Of a stretch of 43,765 nucleotides of DNA, positions 32,101-41,509 are shown in pieces; the first letter of the stretch is position 1; every line of letters starts with the position of its first letter. The DNA lies in the NCBI GenBank assembly GCA_017622575.1, contig JAGAQU010000098.1:1-43765 (forward strand), given 5' to 3'. The position numbers and the translations under genes were made by a program. This DNA comes from Lachnospiraceae bacterium (GTDB taxonomy: Bacteria > Bacillota > Clostridia > Lachnospirales > Lachnospiraceae). The notes under the pieces are model-generated. The model did no database searches. It was not told the origin of the DNA and saw only the letters and a list, made by a program, of their open reading frames with translations.

Positions 32101-33726
32101 AGACACTCGACGCCGGGTGTCGGTCTGATCTCCCCTCCACCTCATCATGATATTTATTCCATTGAGGACCTTGCGGAGCTGATCTATGACTTAAAGAATG
32201 CAAATAAAGATGCCAGAATCAGTGTTAAGCTGGTTTCCGAGGCAGGCGTCGGTACAGTTGCGGCAGGTGTTGCCAAGGCAGGAGCCCAGGTTATCCTGGT
32301 TTCCGGCTATGACGGCGGTACCGGTGCAGCCCCCAGAAGCTCCATTCACAATGCGGGACTTCCCTGGGAACTTGGACTTGCGGAAACTCACCAGACACTG
32401 ATCATGAACGGTCTTCGAAATAAAGTTCGTATCGAAACGGACGGCAAGCTGATGAGCGGCCGTGATGTTGCCATTGCAGCAATCCTCGGAGCCGAAGAGT
32501 TTGGCTTCGCCACAGCACCCTTAGTAACCATGGGCTGCGTGATGATGAGAGTCTGCAATCTGGATACCTGTCCTGTGGGTGTGGCAACCCAGAATCCGGA
32601 GCTTCGAAAGAACTTCAGAGGAAAGCCGGAATATGTCATTAACTTTATGCGCTTTATCGCAGAGGAACTTCGTGAATATATGGCAAAGCTGGGCGTCCGC
32701 AGTGTAGATGAACTGGTGGGTCATACGGAGCTTTTGAAGATGAAGGATAATCTGACAAGGCAGCAGAAACAGATCGATTTAAGTTTGATTTTGCAGAATC
32801 CTTATGCTGACAGCAAGGAGGGTGTAACCTTTGATCCTAAGAAGGTATATGACTTTAAACTGGAAAACACCGTTGACGAAAAGGTGCTCCTAAAGCAGCT
32901 GAATAAGGCAATTGACACGGGAACAAAGCGCAGCATAGAAGTGGATGTGAAAAATACCGACAGAGCCTTCGGCACCATCTTAGGTTCCGAGATCACAAAG
33001 CGTCTTGGCGATAACCTGAATGAGGATACGTATCGTGTTCTTTGTAACGGTGCCGGCGGACAGAGCTTCGGTGCATTTATACCAAAAGGGCTTACTCTGG
33101 AGCTTGTGGGAGATTCCAATGACTACTTCGGTAAAGGTCTCTCCGGCGGCAAGCTGATCGTTTATCCTCCGAAAGGAAGCCGCTTTAAGGCGGAAGACAA
33201 CATCATCATCGGTAACGTGGCGCTGTATGGTGCAACCAGCGGCAAGGCATTTATCAACGGTGTGGCAGGCGAACGTTTCTGCGTCCGTAATTCAGGAGCC
33301 ATTGCTGTTGTGGAAGGCGTTGGCGATCATGGATGTGAGTATATGACAGGTGGTCGTGTGGTAGTCCTTGGCAGAACCGGCAAGAACTTTGCGGCAGGTA
33401 TGAGCGGTGGTATCGCTTATGTGCTGGACGAGGACAATGATCTGTACATCCGTCTGAACAAGGAAATGGTATCCTCCTATGAGGTTACTTCCAAATATGA
33501 TGTGATAGAACTGAAGGAAATGATCAAGGAGCATGTGGCACTGACCAATTCCGAAAAAGGAAAGCTGATTCTGGATAACTTCAGTGATTATCTGCCCAAG
33601 TTTAAAAAGATAATCCCTCATGATTATGAGAAGATGCTTGCGACCATCGTGCAGATGGAGGAAAAGGGTTTAAGCGCAGAACAGGCACAGATCGAAGCAT
33701 TTTATGCGGTCAGGGCTGCGAAATAA
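29176..33726 (+). CDS. gltB: Glutamate synthase, large (alpha) subunit
   Basis: 1516 residues; makes two glutamates from glutamine and 2-oxoglutarate. The start ATG at 29176 is set by AAGGAG, and the sequence then has a 22-residue propeptide before EFEHDNCGIGA, whose Cys23 is the N-terminal nucleophile of the class II glutaminase domain (to about 430). The central domain, the FMN-binding synthase domain (GAKPGEGGHLPAGKVYPWIA; SGYDGGTGAAPRSSIHNAGL) and the 3Fe-4S site C-x5-C-x4-C (Cys1121, 1127, 1132) follow, and a GXGXG beta-helix (GNVALYGATSGKAFINGVAG) closes the protein. gltD follows after 13 bp. It is the main ammonium-assimilation enzyme of the window. Confidence 0.97.
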   Translation: MFDAKLTVPEAPLHRPEFEHDNCGIGACVNIKGVKSRETVENALKIVENLEHRAGKDAEGKTGDGVGILTQIPHKFFKKVTKSLGISIGEDREYGVGMFFFPQDELQKNQAKKMFEIIVEKEGLTFLGWREVPTHPEVLGHKAVECMPHIMQAFVKKPVNVAKGIDFDRMLYIVRRVFEQSSDNTYVVSLSSRTIVYKGMFLVGQLRTFFADLQDKDYESAIAIVHSRFSTNTNPSWERAHPNRFIVHNGEINTIQGNADKMLAREENMESEHLHGVLHKVLPVVNTSGSDSAMLDNTLEFLVMSGMDLPLAVMITIPEPWSNNKTMSQHKKDFYQYYATMMEPWDGPASILFSDGDVMGAVLDRNGLRPSRYMITDDDTLILSSEVGVLDIDPSKIIVKERLRPGKMLLVDLVQGRVIADDELKESYASRQPYGEWLDSNLVHLKDLKIPNERVPEFTYEERQRMQKAFGYSYEELKTSILPMAKNGGEAIAAMGVDTPLPVLSKTHHPLFHYFKQKFAQVTNPPIDAIREEVVTSTTVYIGTDGNILEETPQNCNVMQVHNPILTNTDIMKIKSMKKDGFKVEVIPITYYKNTSLERAIDRLFVEVDRAYRDGVNIMILSDRGVDENHVAIPSLLAVSALNRHLVVTKKKTSVALILESGEPREVHHFATLLGYGACAINPYLAQESIKELIDNHMLDKDYYAAVDDYNNAILHGIVKIASKMGISTIQSYEGSQIFEAIGIDKDVINKYFPHTVCRVGGITIKNIEKQVDDLHSQAFDPLGLANDLTLDSLGHHKMRSGGDDHLYNPATIHLLQESTKRGDYEMFKQYTALVNDEDSVRNLRGLMDFNFPEKGVPIEEVESVDSIVTRFKTGAMSYGSISKEAHETLAIAMNTLHGRSNSGEGGEDLERLSVGPDGLNRCSAIKQVASGRFGVTSRYLVSANEIQIKMAQGAKPGEGGHLPAGKVYPWIAKTRHSTPGVGLISPPPHHDIYSIEDLAELIYDLKNANKDARISVKLVSEAGVGTVAAGVAKAGAQVILVSGYDGGTGAAPRSSIHNAGLPWELGLAETHQTLIMNGLRNKVRIETDGKLMSGRDVAIAAILGAEEFGFATAPLVTMGCVMMRVCNLDTCPVGVATQNPELRKNFRGKPEYVINFMRFIAEELREYMAKLGVRSVDELVGHTELLKMKDNLTRQQKQIDLSLILQNPYADSKEGVTFDPKKVYDFKLENTVDEKVLLKQLNKAIDTGTKRSIEVDVKNTDRAFGTILGSEITKRLGDNLNEDTYRVLCNGAGGQSFGAFIPKGLTLELVGDSNDYFGKGLSGGKLIVYPPKGSRFKAEDNIIIGNVALYGATSGKAFINGVAGERFCVRNSGAIAVVEGVGDHGCEYMTGGRVVVLGRTGKNFAAGMSGGIAYVLDEDNDLYIRLNKEMVSSYEVTSKYDVIELKEMIKEHVALTNSEKGKLILDNFSDYLPKFKKIIPHDYEKMLATIVQMEEKGLSAEQAQIEAFYAVRAAK

Positions 33727-33739
33727 GGAGGTGTGAAAA

Positions 33740-35233
33740 ATGGGAAAACCAACAGGATTTATGGAGTATAAAAGAGAGGTTTCAAAGGACGTAAAGCCTA
33801 AGGAGAGAATCAAGAATTTTAACGAATTTCACGAGCACCTTCCCATGGAAAAGCAGCAGCTTCAGGGCGCACGGTGTATGGAGTGCGGTGTACCCTTCTG
33901 CCAGGCAGGTATGAATATCTGCGGTATGACAAGCGGCTGTCCCCTGCATAATCTGGTGCCGGAATGGAATGACCTTGTCTACACCGGCAACTGGCAGCAG
34001 GCATACAACAGATTAAAAAAGACCAACAGCTTTCCGGAATTTACTTCGAGAGTGTGTCCCGCACTCTGCGAGGCGGCATGCACCTGTAATCTCATCGGAG
34101 AGCCGGTAGCTACCAAGGAAAACGAGTATGCCATCATAGAGAATGCTTATGAAAAAGGATATGCGGATCCGAAGCCTCCCAAGGTTCGTACCGGTAAGAG
34201 AGTTGCGGTAGTGGGAAGCGGACCGTCCGGGCTTGCAGTGGCAGACCAGCTCAACAAGAGAGGCCACAGTGTCACCGTGTTTGAGCGCTCCGACAGAGTG
34301 GGCGGACTTCTGATGTACGGCATCCCCAATATGAAGCTGGAAAAGCATATCGTGGACCGTAAGATCAAGGTGATGGAAGCGGAAGGAATCACCTTTGTGA
34401 CCGGCGTGGATGTGGGAAAGGATATGAAAGCGGAAAAGCTTTTGAAGGAATTTGACAGGGTGGTACTTGCCTGTGGATCCTCCAATCCCCGCGATATCAA
34501 CGCACCCGGCAGAGATGCAAAGGGAATTTATTTCGCCGTGGATTTCCTGAGAGCAAATACCAAGAGTCTGCTGGATTCCAATTTTGAGGATAAACAGTAT
34601 GTGGATACAAAAGACAAAGATGTGGTGATCATTGGGGGCGGTGATACCGGCAACGACTGCGTGGGCACCAGCATCCGTCACGGCTGCAAATCCGTGACCC
34701 AGATCGAAATGATGCCAAAGGCACCTGATACGCGTGCCGAGAACAATCCCTGGCCCGAATGGCCGAAGATCTGCAAGACAGATTACGGTCAGGAGGAGGC
34801 CATTGCGGCATTCGGACACGATCCCAGAATCTATGAATCAACCGTAAAGGAATTTGTGAAGGACAAAAACGGCAATTTAAAGGCGGTAAAGATCGTAAAG
34901 CTTTCCTGGGAAAAGGATCCTGAGACGGGGCGTATGAAGATGAGCGAGATTCCCGGTTCCGAGCAGACCCTTCCTGCGCAGATCGTACTGATCGCGGCAG
35001 GCTTTCTCGGAAGCCAGAAGTATGTGACCGATGCCTTCAAGGTGGAGATAAACGAGAGAACCAATGTAAAGACGGCTCCCGGAAAATATGAGACCAGCGT
35101 AAAGAATGTATTTACTGCCGGTGATATGCACAGAGGTCAGTCTCTTGTGGTCTGGGCCATCCGTGAGGGGAGAGAAGCTGCAAGAGCGGTGGATGAGAGC
35201 CTGATGGGCTATACAAACTTAATCGTACAATAA
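33740..35233 (+). CDS. gltD: Glutamate synthase, small (beta) subunit
   Basis: 497 residues; takes electrons from NAD(P)H and passes them through FAD and 4Fe-4S clusters to GltB. The N-terminal cysteine motifs are ARCMECGVPFCQAG and SGCPLHNLVPEWNDLV, then CPALCEAACTC. The FAD-binding VVGSGPSGLAVADQL and the NADPH-binding VVIIGGGDTGNDCVG follow, with FTAGDMHRGQSLVVWAIREG at the end. AAGGAGGTG precedes the ATG, 13 bp after the gltB stop, so the two are one operon. Confidence 0.97.
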   Translation: MGKPTGFMEYKREVSKDVKPKERIKNFNEFHEHLPMEKQQLQGARCMECGVPFCQAGMNICGMTSGCPLHNLVPEWNDLVYTGNWQQAYNRLKKTNSFPEFTSRVCPALCEAACTCNLIGEPVATKENEYAIIENAYEKGYADPKPPKVRTGKRVAVVGSGPSGLAVADQLNKRGHSVTVFERSDRVGGLLMYGIPNMKLEKHIVDRKIKVMEAEGITFVTGVDVGKDMKAEKLLKEFDRVVLACGSSNPRDINAPGRDAKGIYFAVDFLRANTKSLLDSNFEDKQYVDTKDKDVVIIGGGDTGNDCVGTSIRHGCKSVTQIEMMPKAPDTRAENNPWPEWPKICKTDYGQEEAIAAFGHDPRIYESTVKEFVKDKNGNLKAVKIVKLSWEKDPETGRMKMSEIPGSEQTLPAQIVLIAAGFLGSQKYVTDAFKVEINERTNVKTAPGKYETSVKNVFTAGDMHRGQSLVVWAIREGREAARAVDESLMGYTNLIVQ

Positions 35234-35234
35234 G

Positions 35235-35270
35235 AAAAAAGCCTGCATCCGGTTTATCCGGGGCAGGCTT
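35235..35270 (-). terminator. Terminator between convergent gltD and acyltransferase genes
   Basis: AAGCCTGC / GCAGGCTT stem with inner CCGG pairing. On the minus strand it is followed by a run of six U (35240-35235), a good terminator for the acyltransferase gene, whose last codons form one arm. On the plus strand the T run is poor (CCTTTA), so gltD termination is weaker. Confidence 0.75.
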
Positions 35271-35970
35271 CCTTTATGGTATTTGTGATTTTTTCTCTGA
35301 TCAGATCGGCAATTTCTTTGGAAGTCATTTCCTTGTAATCTTCGTAAAAAAGCGGTTCCAGAAAGTGAACCTGCGTCTTTACCGGTTTCAGTGAGTTGAA
35401 CTCAAAGGGCTTATAGGAATCGATCAGGGCTACCGGTACAATGGGACTTTTTGATTTGATCGCACATTTGAAAGCACCCGGAAGAAATTCATGTACTTCA
35501 TTTCGATTGTGATCATAACCGCCTTCCGGGAAGATGATATATCTGCGCCCGTTTTTTACTTCATTCACAATACTCAGGATGGTTTTCAGTTGCGCCTTCA
35601 TATCGGTTTTGTCAAGTCGTGTCCCTTTTAAAAGATCAACAAACTGACTGGTGATGATCTGATGGGAACGTTTATCGTCGATCAGCACCGTGCAGGGCTT
35701 TTCATGACCGGAAATAATACCTAGGGCATCGTATTTTCCCTGATGGTTGGCATACATTACGTAGCCGCCCTCATCCGGCAGATTTTCTTTGCCGTAAATG
35801 TCTGTATGGATAAAACCATTATGCTGCATGATGGAAACGGCCTGTTTTGCGATTTTGTACCGGTCTGCCTCCGTATACCGGTCATTGTGATGCTCTATAT
35901 AGGAAGCTTTCAGCAGATACAGTAAAATAAATGGCAGAGAAACAATAATGATATAGCAAAGTCTTAACAT
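35254..35970 (-). CDS. 1-acyl-glycerol-3-phosphate acyltransferase-like protein (PlsC family)
   Basis: About 238 residues with an N-terminal membrane segment (RLCYIIIVSLPFILLYLL). YANHQGKYD is the NHxxxxD catalytic motif (glycine/lysine spaced) and FPEGGYDHN the substrate-binding FPEG motif, with IVPVALIDSYKPFEF later on. It should acylate lysophosphatidic acid or a related acceptor at the membrane. The minus-strand GGGGGTG stands five bases before the ATG at 35970; an in-frame ATG 45 bases upstream (36015) has no comparable site, so I use the shorter form. It is convergent with gltD. Confidence 0.85.
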   Translation of the reverse strand: MLRLCYIIIVSLPFILLYLLKASYIEHHNDRYTEADRYKIAKQAVSIMQHNGFIHTDIYGKENLPDEGGYVMYANHQGKYDALGIISGHEKPCTVLIDDKRSHQIITSQFVDLLKGTRLDKTDMKAQLKTILSIVNEVKNGRRYIIFPEGGYDHNRNEVHEFLPGAFKCAIKSKSPIVPVALIDSYKPFEFNSLKPVKTQVHFLEPLFYEDYKEMTSKEIADLIREKITNTIKEACPG

Positions 35971-36075
35971 AAATACACCCCCAAATATCCAACATAGAAG
36001 AATATACCATATCAAAGCTTTCTTTTCAAATTATTATGGGAGAAAAAGTTTACACGACCACAGAAAATTATTTTC

Positions 36076-36105
36076 TTGAAAGGAACGGGGAGGACAAAGT
36101 ATAAT
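36076..36105 (+). promoter_or_regulatory. Promoter of the chemoreceptor gene
   Basis: TTGAAA (36076-36081) and TATAAT (36100-36105) with 18 bp between. GGAGG precedes the ATG at 36177. Confidence 0.65.
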
Positions 36106-36176
36106 AAATACAAATCGTTCTGCCAAAGAGAAAAGACAACATTGTCGAAAACTATGGGGAGTTTGGAGGAAAATCT

Positions 36177-38171
36177 ATGAGAGAAACGGAAGGTAAAAAC
36201 ACCAAAGCAGCAGGAGAAGGATTAAGCAGCCACATAGGGCGCATGTTTTCAGGAACTCTCAGACGTACATTGATATTTGTATGTCTGGTTTCAGTGGTGA
36301 TTGCCGGATTCCTGGCGGTGATGTATACGTTAAAAGACAATCAGAGCGCCGTAACCGAATACACGGGAGAAATTGACTGTGCGATGCAGAGCAAGGTAAG
36401 TATGATTGAGGCAATCGCGGCGGGAATCAGCAGTGGAACATTGACAGAGAGGGAGAGCATTCAGAGCTATGTGGACTCCATGGTGGAAACAGATGACCAG
36501 GTATCTGCTGTTTACAGCTGCTATGATGAAAATGTCACCATAATGAGCGGAGGCTGGCAGCCGCCTGAAGACTTTATCGTCACGGAACGTGAATGGTACA
36601 AGGGGGCCCAGGCAGAACCTGCGTCAGTTTATATTTCCGCCCCTTACGTGGACGAACAGAGCGGAGGAATCTGCATTACCTTAGCCAAGGCAACCTATCG
36701 CGACGGAAAGGTTGCGGGCGTTGTGGGAATGGACATGTATATGGATAATCTGGTTTCCCTGATCGAGAAGAGCTATACGAGCAGCAGTTATGTGTTTCTG
36801 GCTACTGCAGACGGAACCATTCTCGTGCATCCGAATGACAAGTATTCCCTGAGCGTGGAAAGTACTTCCACTGTACAGGAAGTCAATTCCGGAAGATACA
36901 AGGATTTTGCGGAAAAAAATATGTCTACAAAAGTTTTTGCCGATTATAAAGGCGGTTTCAAATTTGGAATCGGCAACACTTCCGAAGTGACAGGCTGGAA
37001 AGTAATCTCGGTAAAACCGCTTACTTCCATACTGATCTTTTTCGGATTGATCATTGGACTGAATCTGCTGATCTATTTTGTTGCGGTGGCGGCCATTAAA
37101 AGGAATATCAATGGCAGAATCAGTGTCTTATTTAAGCCATTGGAATCTATCAGCAGCAAAATGACAGAAGTTGCCGGGGGAGATCTTTCCGTAGTATTTG
37201 ACGAGGAAAAGAATTCCATGGAGATCGAAAAACTGACAGACTCCATCAATGAAATGATCGCAGGACTTAAATTTTACATAGGCAGTATTTCCGACACGGT
37301 CACTGCAGTCTCCAACAAGAATCTGGCTGTTTCTGTGGATGGAGATTTCAAGGGAAGCTATGTGCAGATCAAAGAAGCTCTTGAGAGAATTTTAAGTGAC
37401 CTGAACGAGACTTTCAGACAGATCAATGAAGGGGCTGAAAGTGTCCTCGGGTTTGCGGATAAACTGGAAAAGACAACAGAGTACGTGGCGCAGAGTGCAT
37501 CTGCTCAGAATGAATCTGTTGTGAATGTATCGGAAGATATGGTACGGCTGACCGGGCAGACCAGGAAGATCACAGAGCATGCAGTGAATGTCCGCAGTGC
37601 CATTGAGGTGACTAACGAGCATCTGGAGGCAAGTAATCGTGAGATGGCTGCTCTTTCCAATGCAATGGACAGTATTGACAAGTGCTATAGTGAGATTGCC
37701 GATTTCGTGGGAACAATTCAAAATATTGCGGCCCAGACAAACCTGCTTTCCTTAAATGCTTCCATTGAGGCGGCAAGAGCAGGGGAAGCCGGAAAGGGAT
37801 TTGCCGTTGTAGCAGGGGAGATCAGTACACTGGCTTCCTCCAGTGCACAGGCAAGTGACAATATTAACAAACTGATTGAGGCTTCCAAGACTGCCGTTTC
37901 CAATGGAAAAGAACTGGTTTCAGCTGCCTGTGCGATGATGGAAGAAGGAATGAATGATTCTGCGAAGTCAAAACAGAATGTTGATGAAATAGTAGAATTC
38001 GTAAAAAACCAGCAGAAGGCTATCGAGGATATTAACGCGGAGCTGAAAGAAGTGGCTGAGATTGTGGAAAATAATGCGGCCAGTGCGCAGGAAAACACGG
38101 CTATCAGCCAGCAGCTTGGCGATTGTGCAAGGAGCCTGAAGCAGACTACGGATTCCTTTATTTTAAGATAA
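36177..38171 (+). CDS. Methyl-accepting chemotaxis protein with dCache-type sensor
   Basis: 664 residues. TM1 at about 30-50 ([20 protein letters not shown]), then an extracellular Cache-type domain of about 230 residues ([36 protein letters not shown]), TM2 near 285-305, a HAMP-like linker, and a cytoplasmic signalling helix whose tip is [20 protein letters not shown] then [14 protein letters not shown]. Cache sensors often bind amino acids or organic acids. It should be coupled to CheA/CheW, so the organism is probably motile, although no flagellar genes are in the window. A diguanylate cyclase follows with its own promoter. Confidence 0.95.
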   Translation: MRETEGKNTKAAGEGLSSHIGRMFSGTLRRTLIFVCLVSVVIAGFLAVMYTLKDNQSAVTEYTGEIDCAMQSKVSMIEAIAAGISSGTLTERESIQSYVDSMVETDDQVSAVYSCYDENVTIMSGGWQPPEDFIVTEREWYKGAQAEPASVYISAPYVDEQSGGICITLAKATYRDGKVAGVVGMDMYMDNLVSLIEKSYTSSSYVFLATADGTILVHPNDKYSLSVESTSTVQEVNSGRYKDFAEKNMSTKVFADYKGGFKFGIGNTSEVTGWKVISVKPLTSILIFFGLIIGLNLLIYFVAVAAIKRNINGRISVLFKPLESISSKMTEVAGGDLSVVFDEEKNSMEIEKLTDSINEMIAGLKFYIGSISDTVTAVSNKNLAVSVDGDFKGSYVQIKEALERILSDLNETFRQINEGAESVLGFADKLEKTTEYVAQSASAQNESVVNVSEDMVRLTGQTRKITEHAVNVRSAIEVTNEHLEASNREMAALSNAMDSIDKCYSEIADFVGTIQNIAAQTNLLSLNASIEAARAGEAGKGFAVVAGEISTLASSSAQASDNINKLIEASKTAVSNGKELVSAACAMMEEGMNDSAKSKQNVDEIVEFVKNQQKAIEDINAELKEVAEIVENNAASAQENTAISQQLGDCARSLKQTTDSFILR

Positions 38172-38238
38172 CTGATTCATTTTATGAAAATGAGCAAAAA
38201 AATAGGAATTTAGTACTAATTTTTATGCATTTCACCAA

Positions 38239-38267
38239 TTGGAGGGGAAGCGGTTATCTGCTAGAAT
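38239..38267 (+). promoter_or_regulatory. Promoter of the diguanylate cyclase gene
   Basis: TTGGAG (38239-38244) and TAGAAT (38262-38267), 17-bp spacer. Confidence 0.55.
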
Positions 38268-38294
38268 CATACTAATAAAATAAGCTTTTATAGT

Positions 38295-40019
38295 ATGGCA
38301 GGTGCAGCGATGACAGACAGGACAGAAAAGAAGCAAAACAATATTGACAGATACAAAAAACAGGAACACAGAGACAGACCGGTGATAATCGCACTGGCTG
38401 TTTTCTGTGTTTTTATGTTCTTCTGGGTAAGAGGAAATACACAAACCCGGGATATTCAATTTAACAGTGAAGAAGCAGAAGCTTATGAGGGAGTGTTTCA
38501 GGTTTCTTACAGTGATCAGGAAATTTCCACGACTCTGCCGGCAAAGATCGATGGGGAAGCCGGAGACAATATCATGATCAGAGACATATTGTCCGGTGAA
38601 AATATTAAAGGAAACTCCATGATTTTTTATGTCAGACAGTCGGAGGTAAGTGTTTATCTGGATGGAGAGCTTTTGGCAGAATCCGATAAGGATAAAATAA
38701 CGCCGTTTCCCGTATCGGCAGGCTCCTGCTGGTACTTTTTCAGACTGCCCGCAGATTATGAGGGAAAGGAACTGAGGATAGAAATCAGACCTCAGTTTGA
38801 CAAATATGCGAAGGAACTGCCGACAATTTATACGGGAACAAAGGCTTCCTTTCTCTATATGGTGCTGAAACAGGGGGGTTTTTCCATCCTGTGTACCGTG
38901 CCGATCCTGATACTGGGCGTTTTTCTCTTGCTGGCGGGAATATTCCTAAAGTATAACCGCCTTGCAGTGAGACTTTTCCGGTTCGGACTTTTTGCCATAG
39001 TGACCAGCTTGTGGAGCCTTCTGGAATCCAGAATCACTCAGATTTTTTGCGGGAATCTGGTAACAGCTTCCATTCTTTTGTTTTCCTGCTTTTTCTTGAT
39101 ACCGGTGCTTGCAGTTTCTTTTCTGCTGACCTTTGATTCGCTTGACCGAAGAAAATCTATGCATGTGCTTTTATGGATATCAGCCGGTGCTTTTTTGGCA
39201 GTTCAGATTTTGCAGATTGCCGGAGTATTCTATTATATTCAGATGGTTCCGGTGGCACATGTGCTGATCATACTTATCATTGCAGAGGTAATCAGGAGTT
39301 ATATCAATCTGAGAAGAACGGAAAAGAAAGAAGAGAATCTTTCCCTTTATCGTGCAATGATAGTACTTGGGGTATTTTGTGGTGTGGATATTGTTTGCTA
39401 CTATCTTGATCCTGCGGGAATTGTGGGAAGATTCAGCAAGATCGGAATGCTGCTGTTCTTTTCCTATCTGGGGTATTCTGCAGTCAGACAGGTCAGCATA
39501 ATCATGGTAAGGGAAGCAAAACATGAGATCTATCGGGAACTTGCTTTTACGGATATTATGACTGGTCTTGGAAACAGAACGGCTTTTGAAAACAAGCTAA
39601 GTGAACTGAGAGAAAAACAACAGCCGGGATGGACCATTTTGGTGGCCGACATGAATAATCTGAAAAGTATTAATGATAACTTCGGTCATGCACGGGGCGA
39701 TGAGGTGATTATCAAAATCGGACATTTTTTGGAGAAATGTTTTGGAAAAGACAATGACTGCTATCGGATCGGTGGAGATGAATTCTGTGTCATCGGAAAC
39801 CGGCTGAGCGATAAGGAATTTGAAGAAAGCTGCAGACAGTTTGAGTCTCTTTTAGATAAGGAAACTGCTACAGTAAATGGCGGATATGTCTTTTCAGTGG
39901 CATACGGATATGCGGTGACAGGAAAAGACGGAGCAGATGAGTGCTTTAAGGAAGCAGACAGACGGATGTACGAGAAGAAGGCAGAATACAAAAGAAAAAA
40001 AGCTGATCTTAAGGCTTAA
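38295..40019 (+). CDS. Membrane-bound diguanylate cyclase (7TM sensor-GGDEF)
   Basis: 574 residues. One N-terminal membrane helix (VIIALAVFCVFMFFWV) leads to an extracellular beta-rich domain of about 150 residues, then seven membrane helices (from LYMVLKQGGFSILCTVPILI to SKIGMLLFFSYLGYSAVRQV), a layout like 7TM-DISM sensors. The C-terminal cyclase starts DIMTGLGNRTAFENKL and keeps the catalytic RIGGDEFCVI. It should make c-di-GMP, in contrast to the EAL phosphodiesterase at 21.5-23.1 kb. The upstream ATG (38295) is used here; a second one (38310) behind GGCAGGTG is about as good. Confidence 0.92.
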   Translation: MAGAAMTDRTEKKQNNIDRYKKQEHRDRPVIIALAVFCVFMFFWVRGNTQTRDIQFNSEEAEAYEGVFQVSYSDQEISTTLPAKIDGEAGDNIMIRDILSGENIKGNSMIFYVRQSEVSVYLDGELLAESDKDKITPFPVSAGSCWYFFRLPADYEGKELRIEIRPQFDKYAKELPTIYTGTKASFLYMVLKQGGFSILCTVPILILGVFLLLAGIFLKYNRLAVRLFRFGLFAIVTSLWSLLESRITQIFCGNLVTASILLFSCFFLIPVLAVSFLLTFDSLDRRKSMHVLLWISAGAFLAVQILQIAGVFYYIQMVPVAHVLIILIIAEVIRSYINLRRTEKKEENLSLYRAMIVLGVFCGVDIVCYYLDPAGIVGRFSKIGMLLFFSYLGYSAVRQVSIIMVREAKHEIYRELAFTDIMTGLGNRTAFENKLSELREKQQPGWTILVADMNNLKSINDNFGHARGDEVIIKIGHFLEKCFGKDNDCYRIGGDEFCVIGNRLSDKEFEESCRQFESLLDKETATVNGGYVFSVAYGYAVTGKDGADECFKEADRRMYEKKAEYKRKKADLKA

Positions 40020-40040
40020 AGAAAGAAGGTAAGAAAGACA

Positions 40041-40874
40041 ATGAGATATGAGAAGATATATTTGGAGGATCATTTCCCGAATCTTCCGAAGGCGCAGGAG
40101 AAGACACAGGTTACATTATATATACCGGATGTCTGGCAGGAGGTGGACACGCAGCAGACTTTTCCCTGTACAGTGATCTGTCCGGGAGGAGGTTACTCCT
40201 GGTGTTCCCAGCGGGAAGCGGAGCCTGTTGCACTTCGCATGCTCGGTAACGGGATTACGGCGGCGGTCGTAGACTATGCCTGCAATCAGCTTTATCCGCT
40301 CCAGATGTTGGAAATTCTTGCTGCCATTACCTATATTCGCCGTAATAGCAGCGAATTGCACATTAATCCCGGGAAAATAGCTGTCATGGGATTCTCGGCG
40401 GGAGGACATGCGGCCTGTACGGCAGGCCTGTTCTGGCAGGAAAAGTTTGTGGAGAAAACACTTGAAATTGAGCATGGTGAAGATAAGCCGGACGGCATGG
40501 TTTTGTGTTATCCTGTCATTACTTCAGGAAAATATACCCATGAAGACAGTATGAAATGTCTGCTTGGTGATGCTCCGGACCCTGAACTGCTTAACAAAAT
40601 GTCGCTGGAAAAGCAGGTGACGGAAAATGCACCTCATGCCTTTATCTGGCATACCAGTGAGGACGGCCTTGTCCCACTGGAGAATTCACTTTATATTGCG
40701 ACGGCGCTTCATGAAAAGGGAATTGACTTGGAAATGCATATTTATCCGAGAGGACATCACGGTTTATCCCTTTGCGATGAGACAGTGAACAAACCGGAAG
40801 ATATCACGGATGTGGTGAAGTACTGTGATGACTGGGTGCCTCATTGTGTGAAGTGGATCAAGGAAATATTGTAA
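40041..40874 (+). CDS. Alpha/beta hydrolase (acetyl-esterase-like)
   Basis: 277 residues. The oxyanion segment TVICPGGGYSWCSQREAEP, nucleophile elbow GFSAGGH (Ser119), acid in HTSEDGLVP and histidine in PRGHHGLSLCD form a complete triad. The pattern suits the BD-FAE/acetyl-xylan-esterase-like group, which removes acetyl or related esters from sugars. There is no signal peptide, so it acts in the cytoplasm. It begins 21 bp after the cyclase gene and may be co-transcribed with it, with no evident functional link. Confidence 0.88.
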   Translation: MRYEKIYLEDHFPNLPKAQEKTQVTLYIPDVWQEVDTQQTFPCTVICPGGGYSWCSQREAEPVALRMLGNGITAAVVDYACNQLYPLQMLEILAAITYIRRNSSELHINPGKIAVMGFSAGGHAACTAGLFWQEKFVEKTLEIEHGEDKPDGMVLCYPVITSGKYTHEDSMKCLLGDAPDPELLNKMSLEKQVTENAPHAFIWHTSEDGLVPLENSLYIATALHEKGIDLEMHIYPRGHHGLSLCDETVNKPEDITDVVKYCDDWVPHCVKWIKEIL

Positions 40875-40900
40875 TGTGTGAATTTGCGTGATGATAAATG

Positions 40901-41242
40901 TTAACTGCAGGCATTAACGGCATTTTCCAGTGCCATTGCAACAAAAGTATTGAGACTGACGTTTTTTTCGTCAGCCTTTATTGTTGCCATTCGGTGAAGC
41001 TCCGGAGTTACTCTGACGTTAAATGATCCTTTAAATGATTTTTGTGGAATCGTTCCCTTTTGCTTACATAAATCTAAATACTCATCTACTGCGTTGTGAA
41101 AATCTTCCTTTAGCTCTTTAATGCTCTGTCCTTCATAGGACATTAAGCCTTTTACCCCTAATATTTTCCCATACAGACAGTCATCTTCATTGGAATATTC
41201 AACGGTGCCGATGTAATCTTTATAATTCATATAATGACTCAT
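40901..41242 (-). CDS. hicB: HicB-family antitoxin
   Basis: 113 residues: an N-terminal HicB partial RNase-H-like domain (YIGTVEYSNEDDCLYGKILG, then SYEGQSIKELKEDFHNAVDE) and a C-terminal ribbon-helix-helix DNA-binding part (GSFNVRVTPELHRMATIKAD, then VSLNTFVAMALENAV). It should neutralise HicA and repress the operon. Its start overlaps the hicA stop by 4 bp. The toxin-first order is normal for HicAB. Confidence 0.9.
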   Translation of the reverse strand: MSHYMNYKDYIGTVEYSNEDDCLYGKILGVKGLMSYEGQSIKELKEDFHNAVDEYLDLCKQKGTIPQKSFKGSFNVRVTPELHRMATIKADEKNVSLNTFVAMALENAVNACS

Positions 41243-41496
41243 AATAAACCCTCACTTTCTAATGTTTCTCTTATATATTTTAATATATATCTTTTTATTA
41301 TTTTCTTGGGATGTGGCTTATGAAAGCGAATTGGTGCAAAGGATTCCTTATGTACAAAGCGTACGGAAGATCCGCTTGTTTTTCCGGTATTGTCCTCAAA
41401 ATATTCAAATAGTTGAAGAAGCTGCACCAACTCTTCATATGTATAATCAGTTGGTTCAGATAAAAACCTCGAAATTATTTTTTCTCTTTTACTCAA
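41239..41496 (-). CDS. hicA: HicA-family toxin (variant motif)
   Basis: 85 residues, an RNA-cleaving dsRBD-like toxin by family. The order tYEELVQLLQLFEYF, then KTSGSSVRFVHKES and RFHKPHPKKIIKRYILK is that of the larger HicA subgroup; the usual catalytic GSH is GSS here, with histidines instead in HKPHP. The start is a TTG at 41496, placed seven bases after AGGAGG on the minus strand; no ATG is available there. A near-palindromic GCAAC...GTTGC (41521-41538) upstream could be the HicB operator. Confidence 0.85.
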   Translation of the reverse strand: MSKREKIISRFLSEPTDYTYEELVQLLQLFEYFEDNTGKTSGSSVRFVHKESFAPIRFHKPHPKKIIKRYILKYIRETLESEGLL

Positions 41497-41509
41497 TTAT
41501 ATTCCTCCT

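Noticed and set aside
31028..33621. Long minus-strand frames within gltB
   Set aside because: Antisense shadows of a well-supported gene with strong codon bias on the plus strand.
38177..38193. Hairpin TCATTTT-atg-AAAATGA after the chemoreceptor gene as terminator
   Set aside because: A/T-only 7-bp stem without a U tract; too weak to call.
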